A program made the translations under genes and the position numbers. A stretch of DNA of 64,000 nt from Rhododendron vialii (Eukaryota; Streptophyta; Magnoliopsida; Ericales; Ericaceae). Within the stretch, counting starts at the first letter, position 1, and each line of letters opens with the position of its first letter. Shown piece after piece: positions 22,048 to 34,337 of this stretch. Under the pieces are notes generated by a model. The model ran no database searches and was not told where the DNA came from. It worked only from the letters and a program-made list of their open reading frames with translations. The stretch is taken from NCBI RefSeq assembly GCF_030253575.1, contig NC_080567.1, positions 17,239,001-17,303,000 on the forward strand, given 5' to 3'.

Positions 22048-25000
22048 TGTCTTCCCTAAATGTTTTATTTAATGGCCTTTACTCATTTATGGTTCTGATT
22101 AGTAGTATAAAAGATTATCTGGCTGATAATGTTTCTAGACATTACTGCATTGTTTCTTAAATCTAAACCTTACAACAAAGATTGAGTGATGGGAAGATGC
22201 AAAGAATGCATTCCAATTGAATTTACCATACAGTCGGAATCTGTAGGTCCTTATGGTTTCAGCACTTTGGGTTCTAAATTGCAGAATATTCTTACACTTT
22301 ATTAAAGCCCTAAATCAGAGACATAAATTTATTTTATCGAAGGCCCCGATCGATCATCTTGTATGACTATGGCGAGATTCAAGACATAGGAATTCTTTAT
22401 TTTGTTGAATATACTTTAAAGCTAAGATCTGCCATATTCAGTTATCAGCTTTCTTGAATCATTTTATATGCAATAAAAATTTCGCAACTATTCTGTTCTT
22501 TATATTCTTTGATTGCCCTCCAATGATATGCCTAGAGAGCAGTGATCTCAAGCTGTTTTGGTTGTGGCGTGACTTGGGAAGCATGTGACACCGAGTATTG
22601 TTGCATATACCCCTTCTAGTTAACATGGGGTAAGACTATTCAAAGGTTGTAAGGCAGGGTGGGCATTCAGGCCAAATTTAAAAGCTATGTCTGCCATGAC
22701 AAAATTGAAAAGCGATGCTTTCCCCTAGCAATTTTTGTGCAGCGCAGCCATCCTTGATTGAGGTCATATTTTTGGTGATGTGTACATCAAGGTGGGGTAC
22801 CGTCCTCTAGTCTTGTGTTAGTTTCATCAGAAATCTAGCTATAAGAGAACTTCTTATACATGAATATCTGTGTATCCATGTATTGAACATTTTCTAATTT
22901 AGTCTTTTTGCCAGCAAGAAATAAATGGAAATCCAAGATTCTATTTTCTAGCGAAATCCCGACCTCTCTTATAGCCACTTGATTAAAATCTCCCTTGGCA
23001 CTCACCATGGCAGAGATGGTCTTCACACAAGTGCAGCCAATGATTTTCCTGGTTTTTTAGGAGACTCAGGATTTGGGCGGTTGCCCAGTAAAGAATCAAA
23101 TATACTATCATGCGGAAAATTAGCACCATAAGAGCTTCAGAAAAAACGTATTATACTTCAACTAGTACCAAATCATCCCTTCCATACCAACCTTTGGAGT
23201 ATAGTTTGACCCAATCTAATGAGCTTACATAATTTTGTACATCCGTATGTGTAACAATAACTGTAAGTCTTGGGAAACAAAAAAAGTAACCAAAGAATGT
23301 TGTATAAAAAGATTGCTATTTAGGCCGATTCTTTGTGCGGACACATCTAGAAGTTCACTTCCCTGAAGTCCCTACCCTTCCACAGTAGAGGACGTGACAC
23401 GTTCTGGAGTTTATTTTTTAGTTGAAGTGATTGGTGTCTCTCAGTGTACATCTTATACTCATTTCCTTCTAGTTTGACGAGGATACACTTATTCATGTTT
23501 GTACAGCATAAGTCGTTTGAGTTTATGTTCCTTGGATGAGCCGATTTAGTTGAGTGTTAATATGCGCTCAGTAATACCTTACTATGTTTCAGTGACCGTT
23601 TAGTACTTGATGGCAAGGAATTTATGTTTCTGATATAGGTAAGCCAAATGGTATTACTGGCTGATCAGTTTTGGTAGGGTTCTTAGTTACTCTGCAATCA
23701 TGGTCACTGACTCACTGTTTTGTCTTATGGACCCGCTAACACGTGTACCTTGATGCACGGACACTTGTTTCTGTGCATGTCCAATACTTCTGAGATCAGT
23801 TCGGGTCCCTGCAGACTTATTTAAATTGCATCTCATATTTTCTTAAGAAAAATCGTACATGCAGATTGCAAATGCCGCGGATCTCATGGACAATTATTAG
23901 GTTTTTAGCTAATGAGTACGACGATTGTGACTATCAATGCAACAAATATGCTATTAATTACTACTTCAAGGAAGATGAACCAGTTAGGGAGTTTGCGTGT
24001 CCCTTGTTTGATTAGCTAGAATTTGCTAGGTGTGCAAAAAAATGTTCGATCATTGTAACATTGAGCTTCTGCCGGTGGAGGAGATCGACTGTAAGAGACA
24101 CCACACGGTGGTGCAAAGGACTGCAGGATGACTTGGCTGGCTTTGGTTTCTAAATATGTAATACAAAATCAAGGTATATCCAAAACGAACTTATATACTA
24201 GAGATGTTTCCAATTCTTTGTTTTCTTTTCCTTGGAAGTATCAAAGTTGGAACCTTTCAATTCTTGTTGTTTTGTTGTCAGTATTCTGATTATATGGCAC
24301 TTGTGAATTGTGATGTCAAAATTTTCCTGTGTTATAGCAAGAAAGTAAAAGCTATGTAATCATGCTCATATGGGTTGCACAAGAAAATTAACTTTCTGGC
24401 ACTTTCTACTATTTTCAGGCTAATCAAATGCGGAAAAGTTTCAGTTTTGTCTTTTTCTCGCATTCTTCTCCATTTCACTCTAATCAAACGTAGATCTGCA
24501 ACATACTTCATGGAACTAGTGTACATGCCAAATGCATGGTTACTTTCCCGCCCGGAAGATATGTTACCCAATCCAGGTCTTTCGTTTTGTGATGGTATCC
24601 TAAGTTAGACACCGATCGCTTACTCATTTTGCACATAAGCTGTAAACTTTGTCATGCAAGAACACATCAAAGTTCTGTTGTATTTCTTTTCTCCTTGAAC
24701 ATAGGAGTGTAAAAACGTTATTCAAATACATATTCTGAAACCATTTGCTGAACTGCTTGAACAAATCCTAGGAATCTGTTCTTGTCCTTTCTTATCCTTA
24801 TTAGGAGACTTCCCTCACCAACATACCCTTGAGGTTGATCCTCCTAAAATCCTTGTTATCTCCCGCTGTAGATTTCTGTCATTTGCATTTGTGTCCTAAT
24901 GTTATGAGAAAAATGTTCTGAGCAAGTTGGGGTGTTAACGTAACAGAGGATAAGATGTTTGTTATGCATTTTTCTTTGAATGTCAGTTCAGTTTTCTTGT

Positions 25001-25067
25001 GATACTTCGGAATGGAATAATTATCTCACACTTAATTATAGACATGCATTTTAATTTCTTTCAACAG
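22048..25067. other. Gene-poor stretch with one isolated frame
   Basis: No recognised gene. A 47-codon frame at 23872-24015 (MPRISWTIIRFLANEYDDCD start) looks protein-like and is followed by more possible coding sequence to about 24160, but I cannot assign it. Another piece at about 24500-24600 reads MPNAWLLSRPEDMLPNPGLS. These may be debris of the same broken gene as the exon-like fragments at 25-26.5 kb. Confidence 0.35.
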
Positions 25068-25174
25068 GTTTGGTCTTCAGTGAATACTTGCATATTGGAC
25101 TAGTTCTTTCATTTAAAGAGGTTAACGACGAGGAACCACTTTTTCCAGCTGTATCACTTCTTAACCTGAACAAA
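25068..25174 (+). pseudogene. Orphan exon-like fragment 1
   Basis: An open segment bounded by a strong acceptor (TTTCTTTCAACAG) and donor (GTAAGT) encodes LVFSEYLHIGLVLSF, then KEVNDEEPLFPAVSLLNLNK, with no stop over 35 codons. The splice-site quality and amino acid composition argue for a real exon. No start codon or upstream exon could be tied to it. Family not recognised. Confidence 0.5.
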
Positions 25175-26281
25175 GTAAGTTGCCTTTTTTCTTTTTAGCT
25201 GTGTGTCCTTTCTTCATGTGATATTTTGTATCTGTAATAGACATCAAATACTGCTGAGAAGTGTAATTTGAAGTTATAGCTGATTGTTCCTATGATGGCA
25301 CACTTGGGGTCTTTCTATAGCAACCGAGTGTCAGAAAATAAACCCTGCATACTGCATAGTATTGCTGACTTGCTGCAATGGATGGTATGGTTAAAACTTG
25401 GAGTGTAACAATTGTAAGTCTGATTAACTTGTCTGATTTTAGAGACTACAATTTTTTCTGCGTTCTATACAGTCTGTTGTACAGCTACTGCATTTCACTC
25501 CCTGGGACTGATAGTGCGCATTAGCTTCCCATTTGCTCAAACATTTAATGATGTCTTTAGTCATTTTTGCCTTTTGCTTCTGTACTATTTTAAATCTCAG
25601 CCATCCACTCTTGAGATTTGAAACTTCTTCAATTGATTCTCCTTTGGCATCAAACGAAGAAAACTTTCTTGGGTATCCAGGCCCTTGTCACACTTATACT
25701 CAAATTCAGTCGGTTTTTTGTGCTGATTTTTATTTATATCCCCGTGTAGAACTTCTTATATTCAATCATTCAATCCCACTCTTTGCCTAAGGGATGGAGT
25801 TGAATTCCGAAATGATTGGCTTTAGTACATGCTATGTCTTTTCTCGGAATTGATTTTAGTTTCGTATTGATTTCCTTTGATCGACCTTTACAACTCAGTA
25901 TTTACAAATGGTACCATTTACCCTTAACTCACTTTTTACCGGGAAAGGAAAAGTTTTGGAAAATGCAAAACTTATATGTGGAAGACAAGAAATGTTGAAT
26001 GGTATCATTTTGATATGTAATCTTTTTTCAAAGGAGGATTACATGCCATGATATTCTGCAGTGTAGTATTGTCTTTGGCTGCAACCTGATAATATGTTGG
26101 TATATATTTACTGTTTGGGAGTTAGCAATGTGTGAGAGCAGTTTTGAATTATTATAGACAGTCTGGAACATGGTTTCTTGATCGAAATTCCAGACTGTGA
26201 TTCGTTCATCTGGAATGAAGATGAAAAGTAGGGAATTGTTTTTCTGCAAATTCTTATGCATTTTGGCTTTTTCCAGTCATA

Positions 26282-26453
26282 GTTGGCAGTACTATCAGGA
26301 GAAGCCGAGGATGCTGCTGCTGCTATTGTGGCTTGGCTGCAGCTGGGGACCAAACTCTCTGATGTGGTTCCAAACAAGAGTGATGCACTTGCATTGTTTG
26401 ACCTCTTCAGAGATGAAGGCTACATTTTGACCGAGCATGAGGGAAGATTTTGT
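26282..26453 (+). pseudogene. Orphan exon-like fragment 2
   Basis: An acceptor-like CATAG precedes an open 57-codon segment that runs to a GTATGT donor. It reads [20 protein letters not shown] and then [20 protein letters not shown]. It lies 1.1 kb after fragment 1 on the same strand and may belong to the same unidentified gene. No clear exons were found before or after, so the gene is either broken or too diverged for me to complete. Confidence 0.5.
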
Positions 26454-27858
26454 GTATGTACATCCCTACCTTTGTTCCCAATTCAGTCTTTCTTTTGTTT
26501 TCTTGGATATCTCTCTCCTTTTCTAGGATGACGTTTTGTTGCAGGGAGATATATGAACTACAGAAACGATCATGCAACAAGGAAAAACACAAACAATAAT
26601 GGTTTAGAGAAACGCTCTCTAGACTCTTTTCATTCAATAATAATCAATAACTCTCCTAACCTGAAGGCTTACAACTTATTAAATAGGAAGAAACCCCTAA
26701 CCCTAATTGATTTGCCCAAAAGGAAGCCAAATCAATTAATTAATAGAAATTACCAAAAACAAAAAATTGTACTTAACTAGGAAATCAAATACAAGAAAGA
26801 AATATAAGGTTGCCAAAACAAGCGGCAACTAAAACGGAATTTCCTAACAAAACAATAAACTCAAAATAATGCATAATTAATATATAATCTTCATATTTCT
26901 GTTTTGCATCACGTTTACTAGTATATAAAGTCTTCATGATTTATGGGTAGAGATTCGGTAGATTCATAGATTATGATGTTCTAGCGCATCCAAACAGTTG
27001 AGTTTGCTCCCCTTCCAGTGAGTAGGCTAGCAAGTGTTTCTAGAAATCACAGTTACGGAATTTTGATGACCCCCAGTAGTTCTGGTCCTGGAAGAATATA
27101 TACATCCTAAGATTATAGGGCTAATCACTTTGGGCAGACCGAAATATAGCCAATTTATTCAAGGTTCTACTGCTTTTTTACTGTTCAAGTATCTTCTCCT
27201 TCTCTCCCAATCTTGCAAAACGCACGAGAAGCAGTTTATGAAATAATGAACGCAATAGTGAATTTATTGGTTGTCAATCTCAAACGAGAAGCAGTTTATG
27301 TGGTGGGTTTCTTGCCATTAGATATTTTCAACTTCGTTCTTCCAACTGAAGCTGTTGAAATGTTATTGACCACTAAACACTTTCCCTGTGAAAGTTAAAA
27401 GAATTGAGTGGTTGACAAATATTTAACTCCATCTTTTTGCTATCCTTTATTTATTTTGAGCTTTTTCGTAAAAGGGTCAAAGTGAAGATGGCAAAAAAAG
27501 AGTCAAAAATCAGGAGGCCTGTAAAATCCACAAATTAAACACCTTTAGGTTAAAGATGTATTTTGTCATTTCAAAATTTTGGGACCTTGCATCAGTCAAT
27601 AAATGACTAACATGATGACGTTGGTGAAGATTTATTTTTTTCCTTTTGTCATTTGTTTACCTTTTTTTCATAAGCTTATGATAGGAAGAGCAAAACTCAC
27701 TACTTATTGCCATTTTGAATTTAGCTCTGTGGTTGAATTTAATGTTCAAAGAAGGCTCCTTGCCACCAGACATTCTCAAGTCAATGTTCCATGTCAGCTA
27801 GCTGCATTGGCAAGAGAAAAATTCTGGAATCAAAACAAGGAGGTTGTTTGATGACTGC
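26454..27858. other. No gene; probable retroelement pieces
   Basis: The stretch 26560-26890, which contains GAAGGCTTACAACTTATTAA and CCCCTAACCCTAATTGATT, looks like a reversed LTR-type repeat, but no ends were defined. The frames 27213-27398 and 27603-27851 are not recognisable. Confidence 0.35.
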
Positions 27859-28176
27859 AGACGAGGGGGAAAGCCGCAAATATCACTGGACTATGTTCTA
27901 AGGGAGTTCAACCATGTCAAAAAGGACGGTGAACTAGTGGGTTGGTCGGTCGATGGTCTCATTGCAAGGCCTTTGCCTAACAAAATTCGTCCTGGAAACC
28001 TTTCCTCTGCTGTAATATGTTGACCTAAATATGCAGAAAGAAAGCATGCGATCACCCAGGTAGACATTTGCAAGCAAATAAATAAGGGAAGGAAATCCCT
28101 TCCTATGCTGCAAGAAGTGGCTTCAGCCAAGGGGAAAGATGGAAGGGAGAAGTCGAAGTTTGTGGGACAAGACTAG
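27859..28176 (+). pseudogene. Unidentified basic frame with one stop
   Basis: About 105 codons share one frame with a single stop at 28021-28023. The first part reads ISLDYVLREFNHVKKDGELV and the second is Lys-rich (CKQINKGRKSLPML, KGKDGREKSKF). A CTGCAG acceptor-like site precedes it. It may be part of a retroelement or of the broken gene upstream. Family not recognised. Confidence 0.3.
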
Positions 28177-28930
28177 AACACCCTTGGTGGATGGAAGGAC
28201 CACGAAGATGTGTACTGATAATTGGAACTTGCAGGTCCGCTGGCGGGAGTGGACCTGGGGGAGGGTTGCAACTTAAACTTTCCAAATGATTAGCTGCTAA
28301 TTTCAGAACAATATTCATTCATTGTGTGCTACCGTGGTGTTTGTCTAGGTCTCAGAAAAGTTCCCCATTGAATTTTTGAGAGAGTTGATGAAATGTTGCA
28401 CGAGGTCGTGGAAAAACTTCTCTTGCAATGTTAGCTTGAGTTTACGAAAAGAGAATATTCAGTAGCAATCGGGTTCACTAATTGGATTCTGCCTCCTGGA
28501 TACTGATCATTCTTGTTGTATTAATATAGTTTTCATTGAGGAAAATTGAGATTCAAGGCACTTCCTAACGAAACAAATATTTTTCTGCAGTGTTAATTTG
28601 TTCCAAAAAAAAAAAAATTGTTTCCTACCATTGTATTACGAACTTACAACAGCCATGACTTGTATGCACTGAAGTTGCCGTGCATTCAAAAAATTTCCTC
28701 TGCTTATTGGAGTGCTAAATCCGCTTTTTAAGAGATGAGGAATCAGGCGAAAAAAAATCGACCAACCACGAAGAGTGGTAGCCTTGTTATTCCAGGCTTA
28801 CTTCTAAGTTGTTTCGGTGGTCAAGAGGTTCCAAGGTCGTGAGATCAACGGCTCTTCAAACTTTGGCCTCCTACGAAACCAACCCGACTATGCTCTACTA
28901 GCCGTTTGTAAGGCGGTAAAAGATCGCGCA
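28177..28930. other. No gene seen
   Basis: AT-rich with an A-run at about 28604-28616. The frame 28817-29029 overlaps the start of the JmjC remnant in a different frame and is a shadow. Confidence 0.4.
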
Positions 28931-28931
28931 G

Positions 28932-31077
28932 CAGCAGAACGACTGCTTTCGAACGGGGTATGCTGGGCTTGCGGGAGACTGCAAGGCCCACGTGGATTGG
29001 ACCAGTTAAGCCCTGGGGTGTTTTCCTGAGGCTATGAATTTGTGGATTGGGAATGAGTTGTCGGTGGCCTCATTCCATAGGGATCATTATGAGAATCTGT
29101 ATGCTGTTGTTACGGGGGAGAAGCATTTCCTTCTCCTTCTGCCTATGGACGTCCACCGGATGTACATCCGAGACTAGCCTAATGCTCAGTACCACTACTC
29201 AAAGGTCTGTCTGTTATATAGTACATATACTGTATATGATATAGTAGTAGACGTATACGGATATTTATGTGTAATTTTTTCTTTCTCCCATGCCTGTTTG
29301 ATTGGATGAATTTGTCGTGGAATTAGATTGCAAATACTGGCATTTTTGGTGGTTGAACGAAACAAATTGATGAAATTTTTAGATGTCTATTGAACAAGTT
29401 TCCAAACATAGATGGTTTGTTTGTTTTGATGAGACTGATAGTGAATGGATAATAATTTCACCAGATATCGCATCAGAATAATTGTCATATGTTAATAATA
29501 CCACATCTGCCAGACTGTGTTCCTCACTTTTCGGAATTATATATTTGATGGATGTTAATCCGGGCCAAAATAGTTATGTGGTCATTTTGGATGTATAGTC
29601 CAATCCGAAATTCATATCCAGTGAAACAAATGGCGACAGAACATATAATAGATTGGGATGTATAAAGATGTCTGGTATTGTCGTAGGTTCATTCACACTC
29701 AGTCTGTAATCAAATATGGTTTTAACTACGAAAGATATCTCTAGTGTCATTGTCATTAGTCTGTTCAGTCAAACATGGCTTTAAGTACTAGAGATTTTGT
29801 TCTGATTTGCAGAACAGTGGAGAGTTCAAATTGGAGCTTGAAGATCCAGTGAGATATGTGCCTTGGTGCAGTGTGGATCCTTAGCCGTCCCCGGAGAATA
29901 GGGAGATGGACAGGTCGAAATTTCCATTGTACTTTGATGGACCAAAGCCATTTGAAGGCACAGTAAAGGCTGCGGATATTGTGTACTTGTAAGTTGTAAG
30001 CTTTATTCTTCGTGGTTAACATTCTTGTTCCTACTTAAATGAACTCTGGATTTGTTCAGAGGTTCTGAAAGTTGGCCCTGGTAATGAAACTGTAATTGAG
30101 AAGCTGATTGACATGTCACCTTGCATACCAAATTCAAAACGTTGACACCAGAAACGAAGAATTGATGAGATGTGGTATGACAATGTAGGTCAGTCAGTTA
30201 CATTCTAGCTACAATATTAAGATATTGTGCTGCAAATTTGAATTTAGTTTTGAGTTTAACTGTTTAAGTCACTCCAAAGAACTTCAACTCCAGGCTCCAG
30301 CAGATAAGTGATAACTACGGCTTATAGATTTGTGTTTTCAAAGTGAAACTATGAAAAAATGAGTTAGGGGTTGCTGAAGGACAGAATCGTGAAGGTTTTT
30401 GCTTTAATGCATTAATTCAACGGGTCTTGCTAACCACCACCCATTAGGCAATGGATAATATGTATATAATGTCAAACAAGTTGGAATTTCGGTACACATC
30501 TCATGGTCATGGATGGTAATACAATTTCACGGCTATCAAATCACTTTTCTCGGATATTGATACATCTTTTACGCAATATCTGCAGCCCTAAGGGTTGCGG
30601 TTAGGACTTTCGTAATTCAATTGCCTGGCGAGTGTCCTTCAATTTAAATTTGCACCTTTTTTAGGGGTAATCATTGGATACTGTACGTTGGTTATTTGGC
30701 CTTCTAACAAGTTTGGAGTGTAAAATGCTGTTTTCTATTTAATGTTCCGCTTATTAGGGAAATTGCCATCTTTGGTCTTCAGATTTGTTCCGGTAGCATA
30801 AAATCTCCAACTTGTTTCTGAATATATTGATGGATAGTTGGATAAAATGATGCTGAATTTCTGGAGTTTTTGCAGGCCAAGTATGTGTTTCATCATGTTA
30901 GACAAACTCCAGACAGCAGAGGAAGCACTATCGCAATAAACTACTGTAATTAGAACTTTAAGCTTCTTCTGTTGGTGTGATTCTAAAGGAGTATAAGAAA
31001 CTGAAGTCCATTTTATCTGGCTATGATATGCAGTTCGATATGAAATATGCCTACTTCGACTTCTTGCAATTCGGATA
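28932..31077 (+). pseudogene. JmjC-domain oxygenase pseudogene (JMJ32-like)
   Basis: The C-terminal half of a JmjC (cupin, Fe(II)/2-oxoglutarate) hydroxylase or demethylase of the JMJ32/JMJD7 type. Piece 1 (28932-29212) reads QQNDCFRTGYAG, ALGCFPEAMNLWIG and FHRDHYENLYAVVTGEKHFL; HRD supplies the iron-binding H and D. Piece 2 (about 29814-29992) reads GEFKLELEDPVRYVPWCSVD and FPLYFDGPKPFEGTVKAADI. Piece 3 (30874-31077) reads FHHVRQTPDSRGSTIAINY, then after an insertion YDMQFDMKYAYFDFLQ and a stop. Stops occur in place of residues after WTS, YIRD and SVD, and the N-terminal third is missing. Introns are kept, so this is a decayed gene copy and not a retrocopy. An intact parent is presumably elsewhere in the genome. 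Confidence 0.88.
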
Positions 31078-31787
31078 AAATAAAATAAAAAACTTCTTCC
31101 AATCAATTCCTCACCCCTCAATATCGCCGCATGATCAGGTGCTGCATGAAATGGGATGTGTTGAATCATCTTCAGATACTTCTATTTTCATTCAGGGGAT
31201 GAACTAGATACCAATGCCGACGAGAGGGTGAATGTGACTGATTAAAATGGTGACAGCGACGGAAAATGAACACTAACGCGGTACCAAAGGTTGTTTATTC
31301 TTTGAGGAGCTCTCGTTGAGAACATGCAAAGGCAGGAACAGCTCTAATGTTTGCATTGATTTTTGAACAAGTTTGAGGAGAATTTGGCCTGACCATATGA
31401 TGATCAGTAGTGAACTGCCCTTTGAGAGGCTTTGCTTCGTAAATTTCTCAGTAGGTTGAGTCACCTGAAACTTAGATTCATACGGTTTAAAAGAAGCACC
31501 ACAAGCATGGTCTTGTTTCAGCAAGACAGAAAGATCAAGGGTAGTTCCCAGACCGGGCTTCGGCTTGTTGCTGCGGGTTTATTTTGCAGAGTCCTTGTTT
31601 CTGTGACAGAGCTATTTGATTGAAAAGAGTGGTGTCTGTGTTCAGGTGATATGATGTTGTGTTACTTTGTTGAGCCCCTTACCCAAGCTTCACAAGGTTC
31701 TGCCACTGAAAAAAAGTCTCTCTGTTGTACCAAAAGTTAAAAAGAGTGTCTTGATTAGAAATGGAATTTTCAATTCCTCTTCATAAA
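31078..31787. other. No gene seen
   Basis: 3' flank of the JmjC pseudogene. The short frames 31273-31524 and 31432-31623 are not recognisable. Confidence 0.4.
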
Positions 31788-31990
31788 TACCATGACTATC
31801 ACAGGGCATGGGCTTCTGTGGTATGCTAGTAGTAGGTGTCTATTTGTAAATAGTGGATCTTGATTAAGGATTGGAATATCACAGCATTTTCTGCAAATCA
31901 TTGTCTATTTTTGTTTGTTTTGGTGCAGTTGTTAGTTGTTACCATCAAAGCCTTGGCAAAATGGACACATTCTTTTTTGAGGAGCAAGGA
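31788..31990 (+). repeat. Dispersed repeat, copy B
   Basis: Matches 11874-12065 through AGTAGGTGTCTATTTGT, AATAGTGGAT and TTGATTAAGGA, followed by a T-rich block and the GCAGTTG and TACCATCA motifs. It lies about 700 bp after the JmjC pseudogene. Copies of a longer unit may once have been shared. Confidence 0.65.
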
Positions 31991-32376
31991 CACATTCTTG
32001 TTTCTTTAGCAATGGCGCCCTTTAATCAGATCAACAAAGTAGTGCATTTATGTATATGTAAAAGAAAAAAATTGAACTTTCCTCCATCCATCAGAAGACA
32101 TCAATGTGAAGGAAGTTTTTAGCTCTCTTTTTCTATAACCACACCCCCTTTTCATCTTATAACGTGAATTTGCAATGTTGTCCTTCCAAGTGTGAAGGAA
32201 TATACAGCTGAAAGGTTAATTTTATAAATTCCCGTAGCAAGATGACAGAAAAGGGGAGTGTATAAATCAATTATCGACAAAAAATATGGACAATTTATAA
32301 TTATGTTCAGAATAGAAGGAAAGTATTACCCGCCAAAAAAATCATAAAAGCATTTTCTACCACCAAAAAACTTTAT

Positions 32377-32579
32377 CTGTTTGGAACATGTGGAAAGGAA
32401 AGGAAAAGAAAGGAAAATTAAAATTTTTTCCTTTCCATTGTTTGGTTTGAAGAGAAAGAGGGAAGAAAATAAGAATTTTAAGGGTAGTGAATAGTAAACT
32501 TTCCCTCCCATTTTCCTCTCATTTTCCTTCCCTTTTATTTTCTTTTCTTTTCCTTTCCTTTTCCAAGGTTCCAAACAGA
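32377..32579. mobile_element. hAT-like MITE upstream of the PPR gene
   Basis: The ends CTGTTTGGAACATGTGGAAAG and CTTTTCCAAGGTTCCAAACAG are inverted repeats, with purine-rich GGAAAGGAAA on one arm and its complement on the other. About 200 bp. It lies 165 bp before the PPR start codon. No certain target duplication. Confidence 0.6.
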
Positions 32580-32743
32580 GCCTAAGGAAGCATTTTCTCA
32601 ATGTAAAGCCAAAATGAAATTCACATCCATTCCGTTTCGTTTCAGGGCCTCATGCAGTAAAACTGTAAAAGAAAGCATTTTTCTTCTCTTCACTTGTAAA
32701 AATGAGTCTACTTCAGCCGAATGGCCCGAACTGAAGAAAACCA

Positions 32744-34048
32744 ATGGAGGTCGCATCATCATCATCGTCAGCTCACGGGCAACAAGCTTTGTCCTCCGTA
32801 AGCATAGGTACCCTTTCCAAACCCACATCCCCTTGTCAAATTCACTTGCCTCTTAAGAAACCCACCATCCTCCAACAACTCCACCACCGTCCCCACTTAC
32901 CACCGCCACCGTCTATCATCTCACCACCCAACAAGAAGAATAACACCACCACCACCACCACCACCACCAATAATAATCATCTCACTGACGTTTTGCGTCT
33001 GATGGACGGCCTTGGCCTTCCGATACCCGTGGACATTTATACTAGTCTCGTCAAAGAATGCACGGAAACCCGGGACCCTGCCGGAGCTTTGGCGTTGGTC
33101 GCCCACATCAATAAGAGCGGTATCCGACCTGGGTTGCACTTCTTGAACCGTATCTTGTTGATGTATGTTGCCTGTGGGCTAATTGAGAATGCCCACCGAC
33201 TGTTTGGTAAAATGCCCGTTAAGGATTGTAATTCGTGGGCTGCTATGGTTGCTGGGTACATTGACAACGACAAGTATGAAGAAGGAATTTGTTTGTTTGT
33301 CGAAATGATGCGCAATCACCAAAACGAACGGAGGAACGCTAATATTCTTGGGTTCCCTTATTCTTGGATAGTTGTGTGCATTTTGAAGGCTTGTGTCCAC
33401 ACGAAGAATTTGGGACTTGGGAAGCAAATTCACGGTTGGTTGACGAAGATTGGGTATTCGAGTGATTTGTTTCTGAGTAGTTCGTTGATGAATTTATATG
33501 GGAAATTGGGAGGTATTGAAGGAGTGGACTGTGTATTTGATCGCATGCCTTGTCGTGGCAACACTGTGGTTTGGACGGCTAAAATTGTTAATCTTTGTCG
33601 GGGAATGAATTTTGATGAAGTGCTTAATGTGTTTAATGAGATGGGAAGGGAAGGAGTGAAGAAGAATGAGTATACGTTTTCTAGCGTCTTGAGAGCATGT
33701 GGGAGGATGGAGGACGATGGGAAGTGTGGTGAGAAGGTTCATGCTAGCGTGATCAAACTGGGATTGGAATCGAATGATTACGTGCAATGTGGGTTGGTTG
33801 ACATGTATTCAAAACGTGGGTTGCTATGGAATGCAAGAACAGTGTTTGAGACGGTTGGAGGGCAGAGAACTGATGCTTGTTGGAATGCCATGCTCACGGG
33901 TTACATACAACACGGAGATTGCATTGAGGCCATCAAAGTTCTTTACGCGATGAAGTCAGCTGGATTGCAGCCTAAGGAATCAATACTCAATGAAGTCATG
34001 TTTACTTGTGGGAGTAGAAATCTTGAGAACCAGATAGAGGGATTGTAG
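32744..34048 (+). CDS. PPR protein, PLS-type, probably plastid-targeted
   Basis: A single-exon gene of 434 codons. PPR proteins bind organellar RNA sequence-specifically for editing, splicing or stability. The first 75 or so residues are Ser/Thr/Pro/Asn-rich, with an eight-Thr run at 68-75, which fits a transit peptide. PPR repeats follow from about residue 98: VDIYTSLVKECTETRDPAGA, FLNRILLMYVACGLIENAHR, CNSWAAMVAGYIDNDKYEEG, LFLSSSLMNLYGKLGGIEGV, WTAKIVNLCRGMNFDEVLNV, YVQCGLVDMYSKRGLLWNAR and CWNAMLTGYIQHGDCIEAIK. No E, DYW or SMR domain follows. The start has a good context (ACCAATGGAG). The frame is clean. Position near COG6 and the sequence pattern match the Arabidopsis At1g31790 protein as I remember it. 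A 74-codon frame after the stop (34054-34278) is probably 3' UTR. Confidence 0.92.
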   Translation: MEVASSSSSAHGQQALSSVSIGTLSKPTSPCQIHLPLKKPTILQQLHHRPHLPPPPSIISPPNKKNNTTTTTTTTNNNHLTDVLRLMDGLGLPIPVDIYTSLVKECTETRDPAGALALVAHINKSGIRPGLHFLNRILLMYVACGLIENAHRLFGKMPVKDCNSWAAMVAGYIDNDKYEEGICLFVEMMRNHQNERRNANILGFPYSWIVVCILKACVHTKNLGLGKQIHGWLTKIGYSSDLFLSSSLMNLYGKLGGIEGVDCVFDRMPCRGNTVVWTAKIVNLCRGMNFDEVLNVFNEMGREGVKKNEYTFSSVLRACGRMEDDGKCGEKVHASVIKLGLESNDYVQCGLVDMYSKRGLLWNARTVFETVGGQRTDACWNAMLTGYIQHGDCIEAIKVLYAMKSAGLQPKESILNEVMFTCGSRNLENQIEGL

Positions 34049-34337
34049 ATGAATTGAGTTGTATTTTCCCTCTTGGGCGAGTTAGTCGCTGTATAGCCTG
34101 TATTACAGAAGAAAAGAAACAGAATCTGTGGATGCCACTCCCTGCTATGCGAGGAGAAATCAGTGAAAGAGTGAAAAATAGAGATCTCAAGAACGAGAAT
34201 GAGGGATTAATGCTGCTCAAGAATAACGTGGGATTGTCCGGTTATTCCAAAGCTATAGACGAAGACCAGAGGGTTTGACAAATTTGGGTATACAAGGTTT
34301 TTTCCAATCAAGAAATGTGTATAGTTCTCAAATTATC

